From an uncultured Clostridia bacterium (GTDB lineage Bacteria > Bacillota > Clostridia > Oscillospirales > Butyricicoccaceae), in contig CAJUJQ010000019.1 in NCBI GenBank assembly GCA_910586575.1, positions 1 through 32,925 on the forward strand: 32,925 nt of DNA. Direction: 5' to 3'. Shown here piece by piece: positions 9,104 through 16,574 of this stretch. Numbering within the stretch: the first letter of the stretch is position 1; each line of letters starts with the position of its first letter. A program made the position numbers and the translations under genes. The notes beneath the pieces are model-generated. The model was not told the DNA's origin. It saw only the letters and a list, made by a program, of their open reading frames with translations, and made no database searches.

Positions 9104-11059
9104 GGCGGCCTGCTGATCCGCAAAATGGACGCTTCGACGAAGGAACCGATCTCCGATGTGGTGTTTAAAATCACGACTTCTGACGGCACGGTTATCGGCA
9201 CTTCCAACGGCGAATACCAAACCGACGAGAAGGGGTATATCTCGCTTCCGGATCTTGAACCGGGCAGTTATATCGTGACAGAGGTGCGCGCGAAGACTGG
9301 CTACCTGCTGGATTCCACTCCCAAAACGATTGAAATTAAGGATCACCAGCTGTATACCTTGGACTTCTACAACCAGCCGCTCGGTGGACTGATCGTGCAG
9401 AAGCTGGACAGCGTAACGAAGAAGCCGCTGCAAGGTGTTCAGTTCAAAATCACGACCGCTGACGGCGCTTTTGTACCCGCCGAGGACGGAAAACTGTCTT
9501 CAAACGGTCTGTATTTCACCGATGAAAACGGGCAAATTGTGCTTCCGGGGCTTGCGCCAAACACGTACATCGTGACGGAGGTCGCGACGATCGACGGCTA
9601 TACCATCGACGAAGCGAGCCGCAGCCAGACCGTTGTTGTGAATACAGATGATACCCAAACACTGTACTTTTACAACGCACCGGCGGGAGGTTTGGAACTC
9701 ATCAAGGTCAACGAAGCGAACCAGTCTGAACGGATTCCGAATGTAACCTTTGAAATCCGCAAAATGGATGGCGGGTTGGTCAAAACCGTTACAACCGACA
9801 CGAACGGCCGCGTTCACGTTCCGCTGGATGCTGGCGATTACTACGCGGTTGAAATCAAAGCAGGTACCGGCTTCAAAATTGATTCCACGCCGCATTATTT
9901 CACGGTCAGGGACGGCGAAACCACGACGCTGACGGTCACGAACAAGCGGTTTTCGGGAATTCTGCTTCACAAGATCGACTCGGTGACGGGCAAAGGCATC
10001 TACGGCGTGACCTTCCTGCTGTACGACGGCAGCCACAATCCGATCGATCAATTCACGACCGATCAGGACGGGTACGCGTATATTGATACACTCGACCTGT
10101 CCGGCAAGGTCTATCTGAAGGAACTGGAAAATCAGGGCTACATCGTGGATACGCAGACAAAAACGGTCTATGTGAAGCCCGGAGAAACGACCGAAATCGA
10201 GTGGAAGAACACGCCGATCACCGGTCAGATCCAGATCACGAAAACCTCGGAGGACTACAACACCATGAACGGCTGGGCGGCTGGCACTCCGCTGCCGAAC
10301 GTTGTCTTTGAAATCTACGACCGGGCGAATAACCTTGTTGACACGATTAAAACAGACAAAAACGGTATCGCCAGCTCGCGGCCTCTGCCGCTGGGACGCT
10401 ACACCGTGAAGGAGACGCAGGCAGCAGAATTCTATGGTTTAAACAGCACGCCGATCGGAGCGGAAATCGAGTTTGCCGGACAGATCGTGCGGTTGGCAAT
10501 GACTAATAAAGCGGTGTATACGAACGTATCCATCACAAAGCGCGGCTACACGCAGGTGGTACCTGTGCAGCAGATCAAGTACGATATCACCAATATCGCG
10601 AACAATTCCACCGATTCGCTGACCTCGTTCTACTGGCGCGATACCCTGCCGACCGCTGCGGTGCGGCTCGACAAAATTGTGACCGGTACTTACAACGTGC
10701 AGGGCAATTACAAAATCATTTACAAGACGAATTATTCGCAGGACTATCGGACGCTGGCAGACAACTTGAGCACGATGCAAAGCTATGTTCTGGATGCGTC
10801 GCCCGCGGCGCTGAGCCTTGGCGCTGACGAGTGCGTCACGGAGTTTATGGTCGTGTTCGGCGTTGTCCCCGCAAACTTCCGGATGGTTGAAGGTGCGCAG
10901 GTTCTTTGCAACGTCGGCTCGTGGCTGACCGGCAGCAGCCAATTCGTCAATCAGGCGGATGTCGGCGGCATTCACAACGGACAGTGGATCGTGGCGACCG
11001 ACCGCTGGGTAACCACGGTTTACAAGCCCTCCGAACCGCTGCCTAAGACTGGATATTGA
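8237..11059 (+). CDS. Downstream part of the same adhesin: 8 more Cna_B-like modules and LPKTG end
   Basis: Same reading frame as the preceding part, separated only by the TAG codon; there is no ribosome site near the first possible start (TTG 8342), so it is best read as the interrupted remainder of one gene of about 2,740 codons. It holds eight further modules, then a different C-terminal domain from about 10510 (VSITKRGYTQVVPVQQ onward) that resembles an adhesin tail domain rather than a Cna_B unit. The protein ends EPLPKTGY-stop: an LPxTG sorting motif with no hydrophobic helix or basic tail after it. I recall related conjugative-element proteins ending in the same way. Without readthrough this part would not be made. 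Confidence 0.75.
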   Translation, partial: FFNQPKGALVIVKTDAQTGEPLEGVEFKITTANGELVPNNGGLTSTNGIYKTNAEGEIVIDQLKPGAYVVTETRTLEDYILDAPPQTVVVEANDMQVLTFTNTKKGCLLIEKVDSVTKRPLSGVKFEIKGCNGNAYQGGEFTTDGNGLIQLDHLPSGDYTVVEKQAKDGYRLDNTVQTVNVEAGKTRKLTFENEPLGGLLLKKMDSKTKEPLSDVIFRIIHADGTTVGTTNSEFRTDEQGYISLPNLEPGSYIITEVQAKPGYILDDSPQTITVKDHQTYVLEVFNTPLGGLLIRKMDASTKEPISDVVFKITTSDGTVIGTSNGEYQTDEKGYISLPDLEPGSYIVTEVRAKTGYLLDSTPKTIEIKDHQLYTLDFYNQPLGGLIVQKLDSVTKKPLQGVQFKITTADGAFVPAEDGKLSSNGLYFTDENGQIVLPGLAPNTYIVTEVATIDGYTIDEASRSQTVVVNTDDTQTLYFYNAPAGGLELIKVNEANQSERIPNVTFEIRKMDGGLVKTVTTDTNGRVHVPLDAGDYYAVEIKAGTGFKIDSTPHYFTVRDGETTTLTVTNKRFSGILLHKIDSVTGKGIYGVTFLLYDGSHNPIDQFTTDQDGYAYIDTLDLSGKVYLKELENQGYIVDTQTKTVYVKPGETTEIEWKNTPITGQIQITKTSEDYNTMNGWAAGTPLPNVVFEIYDRANNLVDTIKTDKNGIASSRPLPLGRYTVKETQAAEFYGLNSTPIGAEIEFAGQIVRLAMTNKAVYTNVSITKRGYTQVVPVQQIKYDITNIANNSTDSLTSFYWRDTLPTAAVRLDKIVTGTYNVQGNYKIIYKTNYSQDYRTLADNLSTMQSYVLDASPAALSLGADECVTEFMVVFGVVPANFRMVEGAQVLCNVGSWLTGSSQFVNQADVGGIHNGQWIVATDRWVTTVYKPSEPLPKTGY

Positions 11060-11087
11060 TGCAAGTCAATATATAAAAATTCACCCA

Positions 11088-11116
11088 GGAAGGGCTGTCT
11101 TCAAGACAGCTCTTCC
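11088..11116 (+). terminator. Strong hairpin between adhesin and transfer genes
   Basis: GGAAGGGCTGTCTT (11088-11101) and AAGACAGCTCTTCC (11103-11116) form a 14-bp stem with one G-U pair and a minimal loop. No U-tract follows, so it may be an attenuator or an RNA-stabilising/processing hairpin rather than a classical intrinsic terminator. The next gene's ribosome site (GGAGG) lies just downstream. Confidence 0.5.
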
Positions 11117-11137
11117 GCCAGTTCATGGAGGTCTAAC

Positions 11138-11476
11138 ATGAAAAAATATTGGAAAAAAGCTGCTCGCGTAATCGTACTGGCACTCGCGGTTGCCACAATG
11201 TTCTGTGTCCCGGCGTTCGCCAGCGGCGACGTATCCGGCGCAATTTCGCAGGCATGGACAGGCGCGTCCTCGCAGATCAAGTCGGTTGTCAACGATGTGG
11301 TGTTCCCGGCGCTCGATATGATCCTCGCGATCGCGTTCTTCGGCAAACTCGGCATGGCTTACTTTGACTATCGAAAACACGGACAATTTGAATGGACTGG
11401 CCCCGCGATCCTGTTCGCCTGCCTGGTGTTCACGCTGACCGCCCCCAACTATATTTGGGGCGTTGTTGGAATCTAA
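11138..11476 (+). CDS. Small conjugation membrane protein, DUF3852-like (VirB2-like topology)
   Basis: A 112-residue protein with an N-terminal signal peptide (ARVIVLALAVATMFCVPAFA), a short exported segment and two hydrophobic helices around residues 50-68 and 85-108, separated by the basic loop DYRKHGQFEW. I recognise this pattern as the DUF3852 family found in clostridial conjugative elements directly upstream of the VirB6/TrbL-like protein. Signal peptide plus two helices resembles the VirB2/TrbC pilin or channel subunit, but a pilin role is inference. GGAGG precedes the ATG. The adhesin hairpin lies upstream and the VirB6-like gene 43 nt downstream, so it likely opens the transfer-channel part of the operon. 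Confidence 0.75.
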   Translation: MKKYWKKAARVIVLALAVATMFCVPAFASGDVSGAISQAWTGASSQIKSVVNDVVFPALDMILAIAFFGKLGMAYFDYRKHGQFEWTGPAILFACLVFTLTAPNYIWGVVGI

Positions 11477-11519
11477 AACAGACGGAAAACAACGTGAAAT
11501 GAGGTGAATCACCATTTTC

Positions 11520-12410
11520 ATGTGGGAATTTGTTGCATCCACGGTCATGGACAACCTGCTCGACTGGCTGTACAGCCAAATTGTTGGATTTATCGGCAAT
11601 TTCTTTGCCGAAATGGGCAATATGGGCGTGGAATTGTTTGAAATGAACTGGGTACAGTCGGTGGTTTTGTTCTTCTCCCAGCTTGGATGGGCACTGTTCG
11701 GCGTCAGCCTTGTGGTGGCCTGCTTTGAGTGCGGGATCGAGTATTCAACCGGGCGCGGGAACATCCAGCAGACGGCGTTGAACGCAATCAAAGGCTTTAT
11801 GGCAGTCAGTTTGTTCTCGGTCGTGCCGGTTCGATTATACGCCCTTTCGGTATCGCTGCAAGGGCTGATGACCACGGGGCTGGCAGGCTCTGGCGAAAGC
11901 ATCGGCAGCGTCGGGACAAGGATTATCGAAGAATTGCAGACAACCGACACGCTGGAAGCGGCAATGACCGGGTCACGGTTCGGCCTGCACGCAATCACCA
12001 GCGGGATCATGCTGATTTTCTGCATTATTTTGATGGCCTACGCTGTTATAAAAGTGTTCTTCTCGAACCTCAAGCGCGGCGGCATCCTGCTGATTCAGAT
12101 CGCGGTCGGCTCGTTGTATATGCTTAGTATTCCGAGAGGATATATTGACGGGTTTACACAATGGATCAAGCAGGTGATCGGGCTGTGCCTGACGGCGTTT
12201 TTGCAGGCGACGATCCTCGTAGCGGGGCTTATGGTCTTTAAAGACCATGCCCTGCTCGGCCTTGGGCTGATGCTGTCCGCCGGAGAGGTACCGCGGATCG
12301 CTGGTACGTTCGGGCTGGACACCACGACACGCGCCAACATTATGAGCGCCGTGTACACCGCACAGGCGGCAATTAACACAACGAAAGTCGTTGCCGCAGC
12401 GCTGAAATAA
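11520..12410 (+). CDS. VirB6/TrbL-like conjugal transfer membrane protein
   Basis: A 296-residue polytopic membrane protein. Hydrophobic segments appear near residues 20-32, 47-70, 88-115, 155-180, 187-205, 213-240 and around 245-262. Features seen in ICE TrbL-like proteins are present: an amphipathic N-terminus (WLYSQIVGFIGNFFAEMGNMG), ECGIEYSTGRGNIQQTALN, and KRGGILLIQIAVGSLYMLSIPRG. It would form part of the inner-membrane channel of the type IV secretion machine, working with VirB4 and VirD4. The ATG at 11520 lies 13 nt after GAGGTGA, a slightly long spacing, but no better in-frame start exists. The gene is intact, unlike the VirB4 gene downstream. Confidence 0.8.
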   Translation: MWEFVASTVMDNLLDWLYSQIVGFIGNFFAEMGNMGVELFEMNWVQSVVLFFSQLGWALFGVSLVVACFECGIEYSTGRGNIQQTALNAIKGFMAVSLFSVVPVRLYALSVSLQGLMTTGLAGSGESIGSVGTRIIEELQTTDTLEAAMTGSRFGLHAITSGIMLIFCIILMAYAVIKVFFSNLKRGGILLIQIAVGSLYMLSIPRGYIDGFTQWIKQVIGLCLTAFLQATILVAGLMVFKDHALLGLGLMLSAGEVPRIAGTFGLDTTTRANIMSAVYTAQAAINTTKVVAAALK

Positions 12411-12433
12411 GACCGGAAAGGATGAAATCAAGC

Positions 12434-12640
12434 ATGAAATATGGCGTTTTAGTTAAGACAAACAGCGACTCCATGTGGGGTGAACTGCATGGCTGGTGTA
12501 CCGACCCGCAGGGAAAGCGGGCGATATTTGAGTCACGGGAGCAGGCGCAAGCGGCGGCGAAAGCCCTCAACCAGCAGGCCGGTCTGACCTGCTGCTGCCG
12601 TTATTTTGCCTCGCCGCTGAACGGCGTATTACCGTCATAA
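12434..12640 (+). CDS. Small protein of unknown function
   Basis: A 68-residue soluble protein beginning MKYGVLVKTNSDSMWGELHGW. I place the start at ATG 12434 because the in-frame ATG at 12422 abuts the purine-rich site GGAAAGG with no spacing. A central segment (FESREQAQAAAKALNQQ) looks like a helix that follows a short beta pair. I do not recognise a characterised family; small proteins of this look occur between the TrbL-like gene and the methyltransferase in related elements. It lies 23 nt after the VirB6-like gene and 22 nt before the next, so it belongs to the same operon. Confidence 0.6.
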   Translation: MKYGVLVKTNSDSMWGELHGWCTDPQGKRAIFESREQAQAAAKALNQQAGLTCCCRYFASPLNGVLPS

Positions 12641-12662
12641 AACTGTTCGGGAAGGAGCATCG

Positions 12663-13028
12663 ATGAAACCGTTAGTTTATATTGCGTCGCCGTTGTCTGG
12701 CGATGTGGAGCGGAACCTTGAATTTGCGCGAAAAGCGTGCCGGTACGCTATCGAGCAGGAAGCTACGCCGTTCGCGCCGCACCTGCTGTACACGCAGATG
12801 CTGGACGACAGCAGTCCCGCCGACCGTCAGTTCGGAATTGACATGGGAAACCAGATGCTGGCACTGTGTGACGAGCTTTGGCTCTGCAGCGACCGGATCA
12901 GCGCAGGCATGGCAGGGGAAAAGGAGCTGGCCGAGCAGCTCGGAATCCCTGTGCATCAGGTGAACGCTGAAGATATTCTGGAAGTCGATTTTGAATCGAC
13001 AAAAGGGGTGGGGATGTCGATGGGGTAG
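12663..13028 (+). CDS. Nucleoside 2-deoxyribosyltransferase-fold protein (DUF4406/DUF7768-like)
   Basis: A 121-residue protein opening MKPLVYIASPLSGDVERN, followed by ARKACRYAIEQEATPFAPHLL. The YIASPLxGD start and the x-P-x-x-PH motif are marks of the DUF4406/DUF7768 group, which shares the fold of nucleoside 2-deoxyribosyltransferases and may cleave or bind nucleotides. GDELW-like DELWLCSDRISAGMAGE matches the second conserved block of that fold. Such genes commonly travel with phage and conjugative-element DNA methyltransferases, as here (methyltransferase start 6 nt downstream). Substrate unknown. AAGGAG precedes the ATG. Confidence 0.7.
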   Translation: MKPLVYIASPLSGDVERNLEFARKACRYAIEQEATPFAPHLLYTQMLDDSSPADRQFGIDMGNQMLALCDELWLCSDRISAGMAGEKELAEQLGIPVHQVNAEDILEVDFESTKGVGMSMG

Positions 13029-13033
13029 AACCT

Positions 13034-13704
13034 TTGACTTTAGGGAGTTTATTCGACGGAATCGGCGGCTTCCCGCTGGCGGCAGTCCGGAATGGAATTG
13101 TTCCCGTATGGGCGAGCGAAATTGAACCGTTCCCAATCGCAGTCACAAAGCATCATTTCCCCGAAATGATACACGTAGGCGACATAACCAAGCTGAATGG
13201 TGCAGAATTGCCGCCGGTCGATATCATTTGCGGCGGCTCACCGTGCCAGGACTGTCGGTGGCCGGGATGCGTGCCGGACTTGCCGGGTCGCGTTCTGGCC
13301 TGTTTATGGAACAAATTCGTGTAGTAAAGGAGATGAGAAATGCAGAAAAACAGCGGGGACGGACAGCTCAGTTTGTTCGCCCGAGATTCCTATGCTGGGA
13401 AAATGTGGTCGGGGCATATAGCAGCTCCGAGGGGAAAGACCTCCTCCAAGTCCTGCAATCGGTCATCGAAATTTAAGAACCACACCTTCATGTTGTTGAA
13501 CCTCCAACCGGGCGCTGGGAATATGCTGGGGCCGTGCTGGGAGTACGATCCAGCCTGGCTTGGGCCACCTGGGACGCTCAATACCTCGGAGTGCCCCAAA
13601 GACGTCGAAGAATCTTCCTTGTCGCAGATTTTGCTGGATTCAGTCCCATCCAAATACTATTTGAGCGAAAAAAGTTGCAGGGGGATTCTGAAGCGGGCGG
13701 ATAA
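13034..13704 (+). pseudogene. Cytosine-5 DNA methyltransferase, N-terminal and catalytic part, broken
   Basis: From TTG 13034, frame 2 gives motif I (LFDGIGGF, residues 6-13) and the catalytic motif IV (GGSPCQD, Cys71). The frame then fails; one base is missing at about 13250 (CAGGACTGTCG where CAG-GAC-CTG-TCG is expected). Frame 1 continues correctly with LSVAGMRAGLAGSRSGLF, motif VI-like CWENVVGAYSS, then a TAA at 13474-13476, and beyond it motif VIII (GVPQRRRRIFLVADFAG), ending at TAA 13702-13704. So the core is readable over about 670 bp but carries one frameshift and one nonsense codon. It would modify cytosines in a site that cannot be predicted. The target-recognition half is in the overlapping gene starting at 13340. 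Confidence 0.75.
13326..13332 (+). promoter_or_regulatory. Ribosome binding site embedded in methyltransferase coding sequence
   Basis: AAAGGAG lies 7 nt before ATG 13340, inside the codons for the V-K-E-M segment of the methyltransferase frame. It supports independent initiation of the overlapping gene rather than an accidental open frame. Confidence 0.55.
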
Positions 13705-15010
13705 GCGCGGCAAGAGACTTCCCGAAAAGCTGGAATTGGCGCTCAAGTTACAGGCTGGGATATTCGCGCCAAACGATTATTTCATCCCATCCGGAGAAGC
13801 GTTCCACATCCATCAACGCGATGAGGGGATCGACCTTGGCGGGGTATCCGGTGCATTGATGGCGACGCAAAATATGCAGATGCAGACCTTCGTCACGCAG
13901 GAAAAAGTGTTCTGCCTGCACGATCAGGGCGGCGAACGGATCGACTGTTTTACGGATCAGAGCGGAACGCTGCTTGCCCAGACCAGCCATACGCCGGTCG
14001 TTTACGAAAATCACGGGATCGACGGGCGGTATACCGGCCCGCATGATGTTGTACCTACGATGTCCGCCCGCTATGGGACAGGCGGCAATAATGTGCCGTT
14101 TGTGACGAGCGACGAGCCGGACAATGACCCGAACGACGATCCGAAAGCCCCGGAAACCTTCCGGCAGCACTCGCGACTGAGCCAGCATATCTCGTTCCTG
14201 AAAGACTTTTTCCGCTCCTACAAAGATTTTACCGACCGCCACATCGACACCATCGAACTGATGCTGGAACGGCTGTACGCGGGCTGGAATCTGAGCGACG
14301 AAACCGATTTTTCACAGCTCGGCCCGGAAGATTACCCGACCCTGTCTGACCTGTACACCGTCATGGAGGATGCCTACGAAAACTACGACAGCGAAGAAAA
14401 AGCGCTCTATCCCGCGCCGCTGTTGCAGGAAGTCCTGCTTGGTCTGCACTCGATGTGCATCGGCGCGGAAAGCAAATTTTTCAACGGGCACACCAACGTG
14501 GAAAGCTCCCGCTTCCTCGTATTTGGCGTGAAAAATCTAATGAACGCCAGCGGCAACATCAAAAACGCGCTGTTGTTCAACATTTTGTCCTTTTTGAGCG
14601 ATAAACTGCTGACCGAGGGCAATTCGGTTGCCGCAATCGACGAGCTATACCTGTTCCTCTCAAACCCGACGACCATCGAATATATCCGCAATTTTATGAA
14701 GCGCGTGCGAAAGAAGAACTCCGCCGTGCTGCTCGCCAGCCAAAATATCGAAGACTTCGCACTTCCCGGCGTGGCGGAAATGACCCGTCCGCTGTTTTCC
14801 ATTCCAACGCATCAGTTTTTGTTCAACGCAGGATCGGTGGATCGGAAGTTTTTTATGGAGAATCTGCAACTGGAGGAATCCGAATTCGAGCTGATCCGCT
14901 ACCCGCAGCGCGGCACTTGCCTGTACAAATGTGGAAATGAGCGATACTTGCTTGATGTCCATGCACCCGCTTACAAGGAAAAACTGTTCGGGACGGCAGG
15001 CGGCAAATAG
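13340..15010 (+). CDS. Chimera: C-terminal half of a C5 methyltransferase fused in frame to C-terminal half of VirB4 ATPase
   Basis: Residues 1 to about 120 overlap the methyltransferase core in another frame. Residues about 95-254 (ESSLSQILLDS, KYYLSEKSCRGILKRADKRGK, ENHGIDGRYTGPHDVVPT, YGTGGNNVPF) match what I recall of the target-recognition half of phage and ICE C5 methyltransferases, but motifs IX and X (normally RRLTPxExxRLQGFP and LGNSV) are absent. From about residue 255 the protein is VirB4/TraE-like: FRQHSRLSQHISFLKDFFRSY, Walker B-like AAIDELYLF (Asp434, Glu435), SAVLLASQNIEDF, and the C-terminal YPQRGTCLYKCGNERY. VirB4 powers assembly of and transport through the type IV channel; here its N-terminal domain and Walker A loop are missing, so ATPase activity is unlikely. 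A deletion that joined the two genes, also removing the PrgI-like gene usually between them, is the simplest explanation. Confidence 0.75.
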   Translation: MQKNSGDGQLSLFARDSYAGKMWSGHIAAPRGKTSSKSCNRSSKFKNHTFMLLNLQPGAGNMLGPCWEYDPAWLGPPGTLNTSECPKDVEESSLSQILLDSVPSKYYLSEKSCRGILKRADKRGKRLPEKLELALKLQAGIFAPNDYFIPSGEAFHIHQRDEGIDLGGVSGALMATQNMQMQTFVTQEKVFCLHDQGGERIDCFTDQSGTLLAQTSHTPVVYENHGIDGRYTGPHDVVPTMSARYGTGGNNVPFVTSDEPDNDPNDDPKAPETFRQHSRLSQHISFLKDFFRSYKDFTDRHIDTIELMLERLYAGWNLSDETDFSQLGPEDYPTLSDLYTVMEDAYENYDSEEKALYPAPLLQEVLLGLHSMCIGAESKFFNGHTNVESSRFLVFGVKNLMNASGNIKNALLFNILSFLSDKLLTEGNSVAAIDELYLFLSNPTTIEYIRNFMKRVRKKNSAVLLASQNIEDFALPGVAEMTRPLFSIPTHQFLFNAGSVDRKFFMENLQLEESEFELIRYPQRGTCLYKCGNERYLLDVHAPAYKEKLFGTAGGK

Positions 15011-15031
15011 CCGATTGGAGAAAGGAAGTTT

Positions 15032-15511
15032 ATGGACAAAATCGAGAAGATTCAAGAGAGTAGGGAACGCTTGTTCAACGATTTGTACGCTTCGGTGCGC
15101 TACACGCCCGACCCGCAGACCGACCTTGTCGCGATGATGGCGCAGTACATCAAAGAGGAGCCGGAAAACCGTCCGCCGCTGCTGGAACACATCCGCCACT
15201 GCATGGACGGCGAACCGTACCCGAATCCTTACGCCGATCCGTTCAGCTACTCGGAAAGAGAGGTCGACCAGTGCGGCAAAATCCTCGACGATTACGCCGC
15301 AGCGATGGAAATCTGTGATGGTACGCCAGAGGAAATCAAACGTCTGGCCGGAGAGGTCACGGGCAAAATCAATCGGTTGAATGAAGCCTGCGGTGGAGGT
15401 CTGATCGACACATGGCGGCGCGACCGGCTGTGCGAATTCATCAACGGCACGGCGGAGCTGGCAGGCGCGAAGCCGGGGCAGGACATGACCTATGGGCAGC
15501 GGATGTGGTAG
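15032..15511 (+). CDS. Hypothetical soluble protein beside the amidoligase
   Basis: A 159-residue hydrophilic, mostly helical protein with no signal peptide or membrane helix. Notable segments are YADPFSYSEREVDQCGKILDDYAAAMEIC and AGEVTGKINRLNEACGGGLIDTWRRDRLCEFIN. I do not recognise a named family. It starts with AGAAAGGAAG upstream of ATG 15032, follows the VirB4 fragment by 21 nt and precedes the amidoligase by 3 nt, so it is almost certainly translated with the amidoligase and may be its partner or substrate. Confidence 0.6.
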   Translation: MDKIEKIQESRERLFNDLYASVRYTPDPQTDLVAMMAQYIKEEPENRPPLLEHIRHCMDGEPYPNPYADPFSYSEREVDQCGKILDDYAAAMEICDGTPEEIKRLAGEVTGKINRLNEACGGGLIDTWRRDRLCEFINGTAELAGAKPGQDMTYGQRMW

Positions 15512-15514
15512 CCG

Positions 15515-16561
15515 ATGGATCTGCGAGAGCAAAATTGGGGCATCGAAATCGAGATGACCGGCATCACTCGTTACCGCGCGGCGCAGGTGATCGCCGATTA
15601 CTTTGGCACGGAAGTGCGGCATGACGGTACATGTTATGACACGTATTCTGCGCTTGACCAACAGGGGCGGCGGTGGAAGGCAATGTCCGATTCGAGCATC
15701 AACTGTCAGCGGCGGGAAAATGGCCGCAAGATCAGCGCCGGACGTGATTACAGTGTGGAGCTGGTCAGCCCGATCTGTACATACGAAGATATCCCAAATT
15801 TACAGGAGATCATCCGGAAACTGCGAGAGGCCGGCGCATTTTGTAATGAATCGGTCGGTATCCATATCCATGTGGACGCTGCGCCGTTTGACGCGCCGCA
15901 TCTTCGGAATCTCGTCAATATCGTAGCGTCAAAAGAGGATATGATCTATCGGGCATTGCAGGTCAACCGTGGACGGGAGCTGAGCTATTGCCGAAAGGTC
16001 GATCCGGATTTTCTGGAACGGCTGAACAATCAAAAACCAAAGGAAATAGAACAGCTGAAACGGCTATGGTACAACGGCTATGACGGCAGCGGAGAGCATT
16101 ACCATTCAAGCCGGTACCGTTGTCTCAATTTACACTCCGTGTTTCAAAAAGGAACGATCGAGTTCCGGGCATTCAACAGCAATCTGCACGCCGGGAAGGT
16201 CAAAGCGTACCTGCAATTCTGTCTGGCGATCACCGCGCAGGCGCACAATCAGCGCTCGGCAAGACCGGCCAAAACGGTTTCGGATAACGAGAAATACACC
16301 TTCCGCGTGTGGCTTTTGCGGCTGGGGATGATCGGCGACGAGTTCAAAACGGCGCGGAAGCACCTGCTCGACCACCTCGAAGGGAACATCGCGTGGAAAG
16401 ACCCTGCGCAGGCAGTACGTCAGAAAGAACGCCTGCGGCAACGGCACGCGCAGGAAGCGCAGCCGCCCCGGCTGACAGAACTCACGCCTGTAACACAGGA
16501 ACCAGAGCCAGAACCAGAGCCGGAGGAAAATCAGTCCTCCGGTTTTTCAATGTCAATGTAA
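15515..16561 (+). CDS. Amidoligase family protein (COOH-NH2 ligase, ATP-grasp-like)
   Basis: A 348-residue protein of the amidoligase (Amidoligase_2) family. Conserved blocks are all visible: GIEIE at 9-13, ELVSP at 82-86, HIHVD at 117-121, and the long signature RCLNLH followed by GTIEFRAFNSNLHAGKVKAYLQF at about 202-233. The family is predicted to use ATP to join carboxyl and amino groups on peptides or proteins; a cyclotransferase that can undo such links is typically next door, as here. The C-terminus (about 300-348) is a low-complexity Glu/Pro tail not needed for the fold. Start ATG 15515 is 4 nt after the upstream stop. Substrate unknown; in a conjugation operon a cell-wall peptide or pilus component is a reasonable guess. 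Confidence 0.85.
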   Translation: MDLREQNWGIEIEMTGITRYRAAQVIADYFGTEVRHDGTCYDTYSALDQQGRRWKAMSDSSINCQRRENGRKISAGRDYSVELVSPICTYEDIPNLQEIIRKLREAGAFCNESVGIHIHVDAAPFDAPHLRNLVNIVASKEDMIYRALQVNRGRELSYCRKVDPDFLERLNNQKPKEIEQLKRLWYNGYDGSGEHYHSSRYRCLNLHSVFQKGTIEFRAFNSNLHAGKVKAYLQFCLAITAQAHNQRSARPAKTVSDNEKYTFRVWLLRLGMIGDEFKTARKHLLDHLEGNIAWKDPAQAVRQKERLRQRHAQEAQPPRLTELTPVTQEPEPEPEPEENQSSGFSMSM

Positions 16562-16574
16562 GGAGTTTTTGCGA

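Noticed and set aside
7712..9433. A 573-codon open frame on the minus strand opposite the adhesin repeats
   Set aside because: It is a by-product of the repeated codon pattern of the Cna_B modules; it has no ribosome site, no recognisable domain, and follows the periodicity of the + strand gene.
4069..10240. Regular repeats resembling a CRISPR or tandem non-coding array
   Set aside because: Period (about 270-300 bp per module) and strong codon-level conservation show protein domain repeats, not short repeats with spacers.
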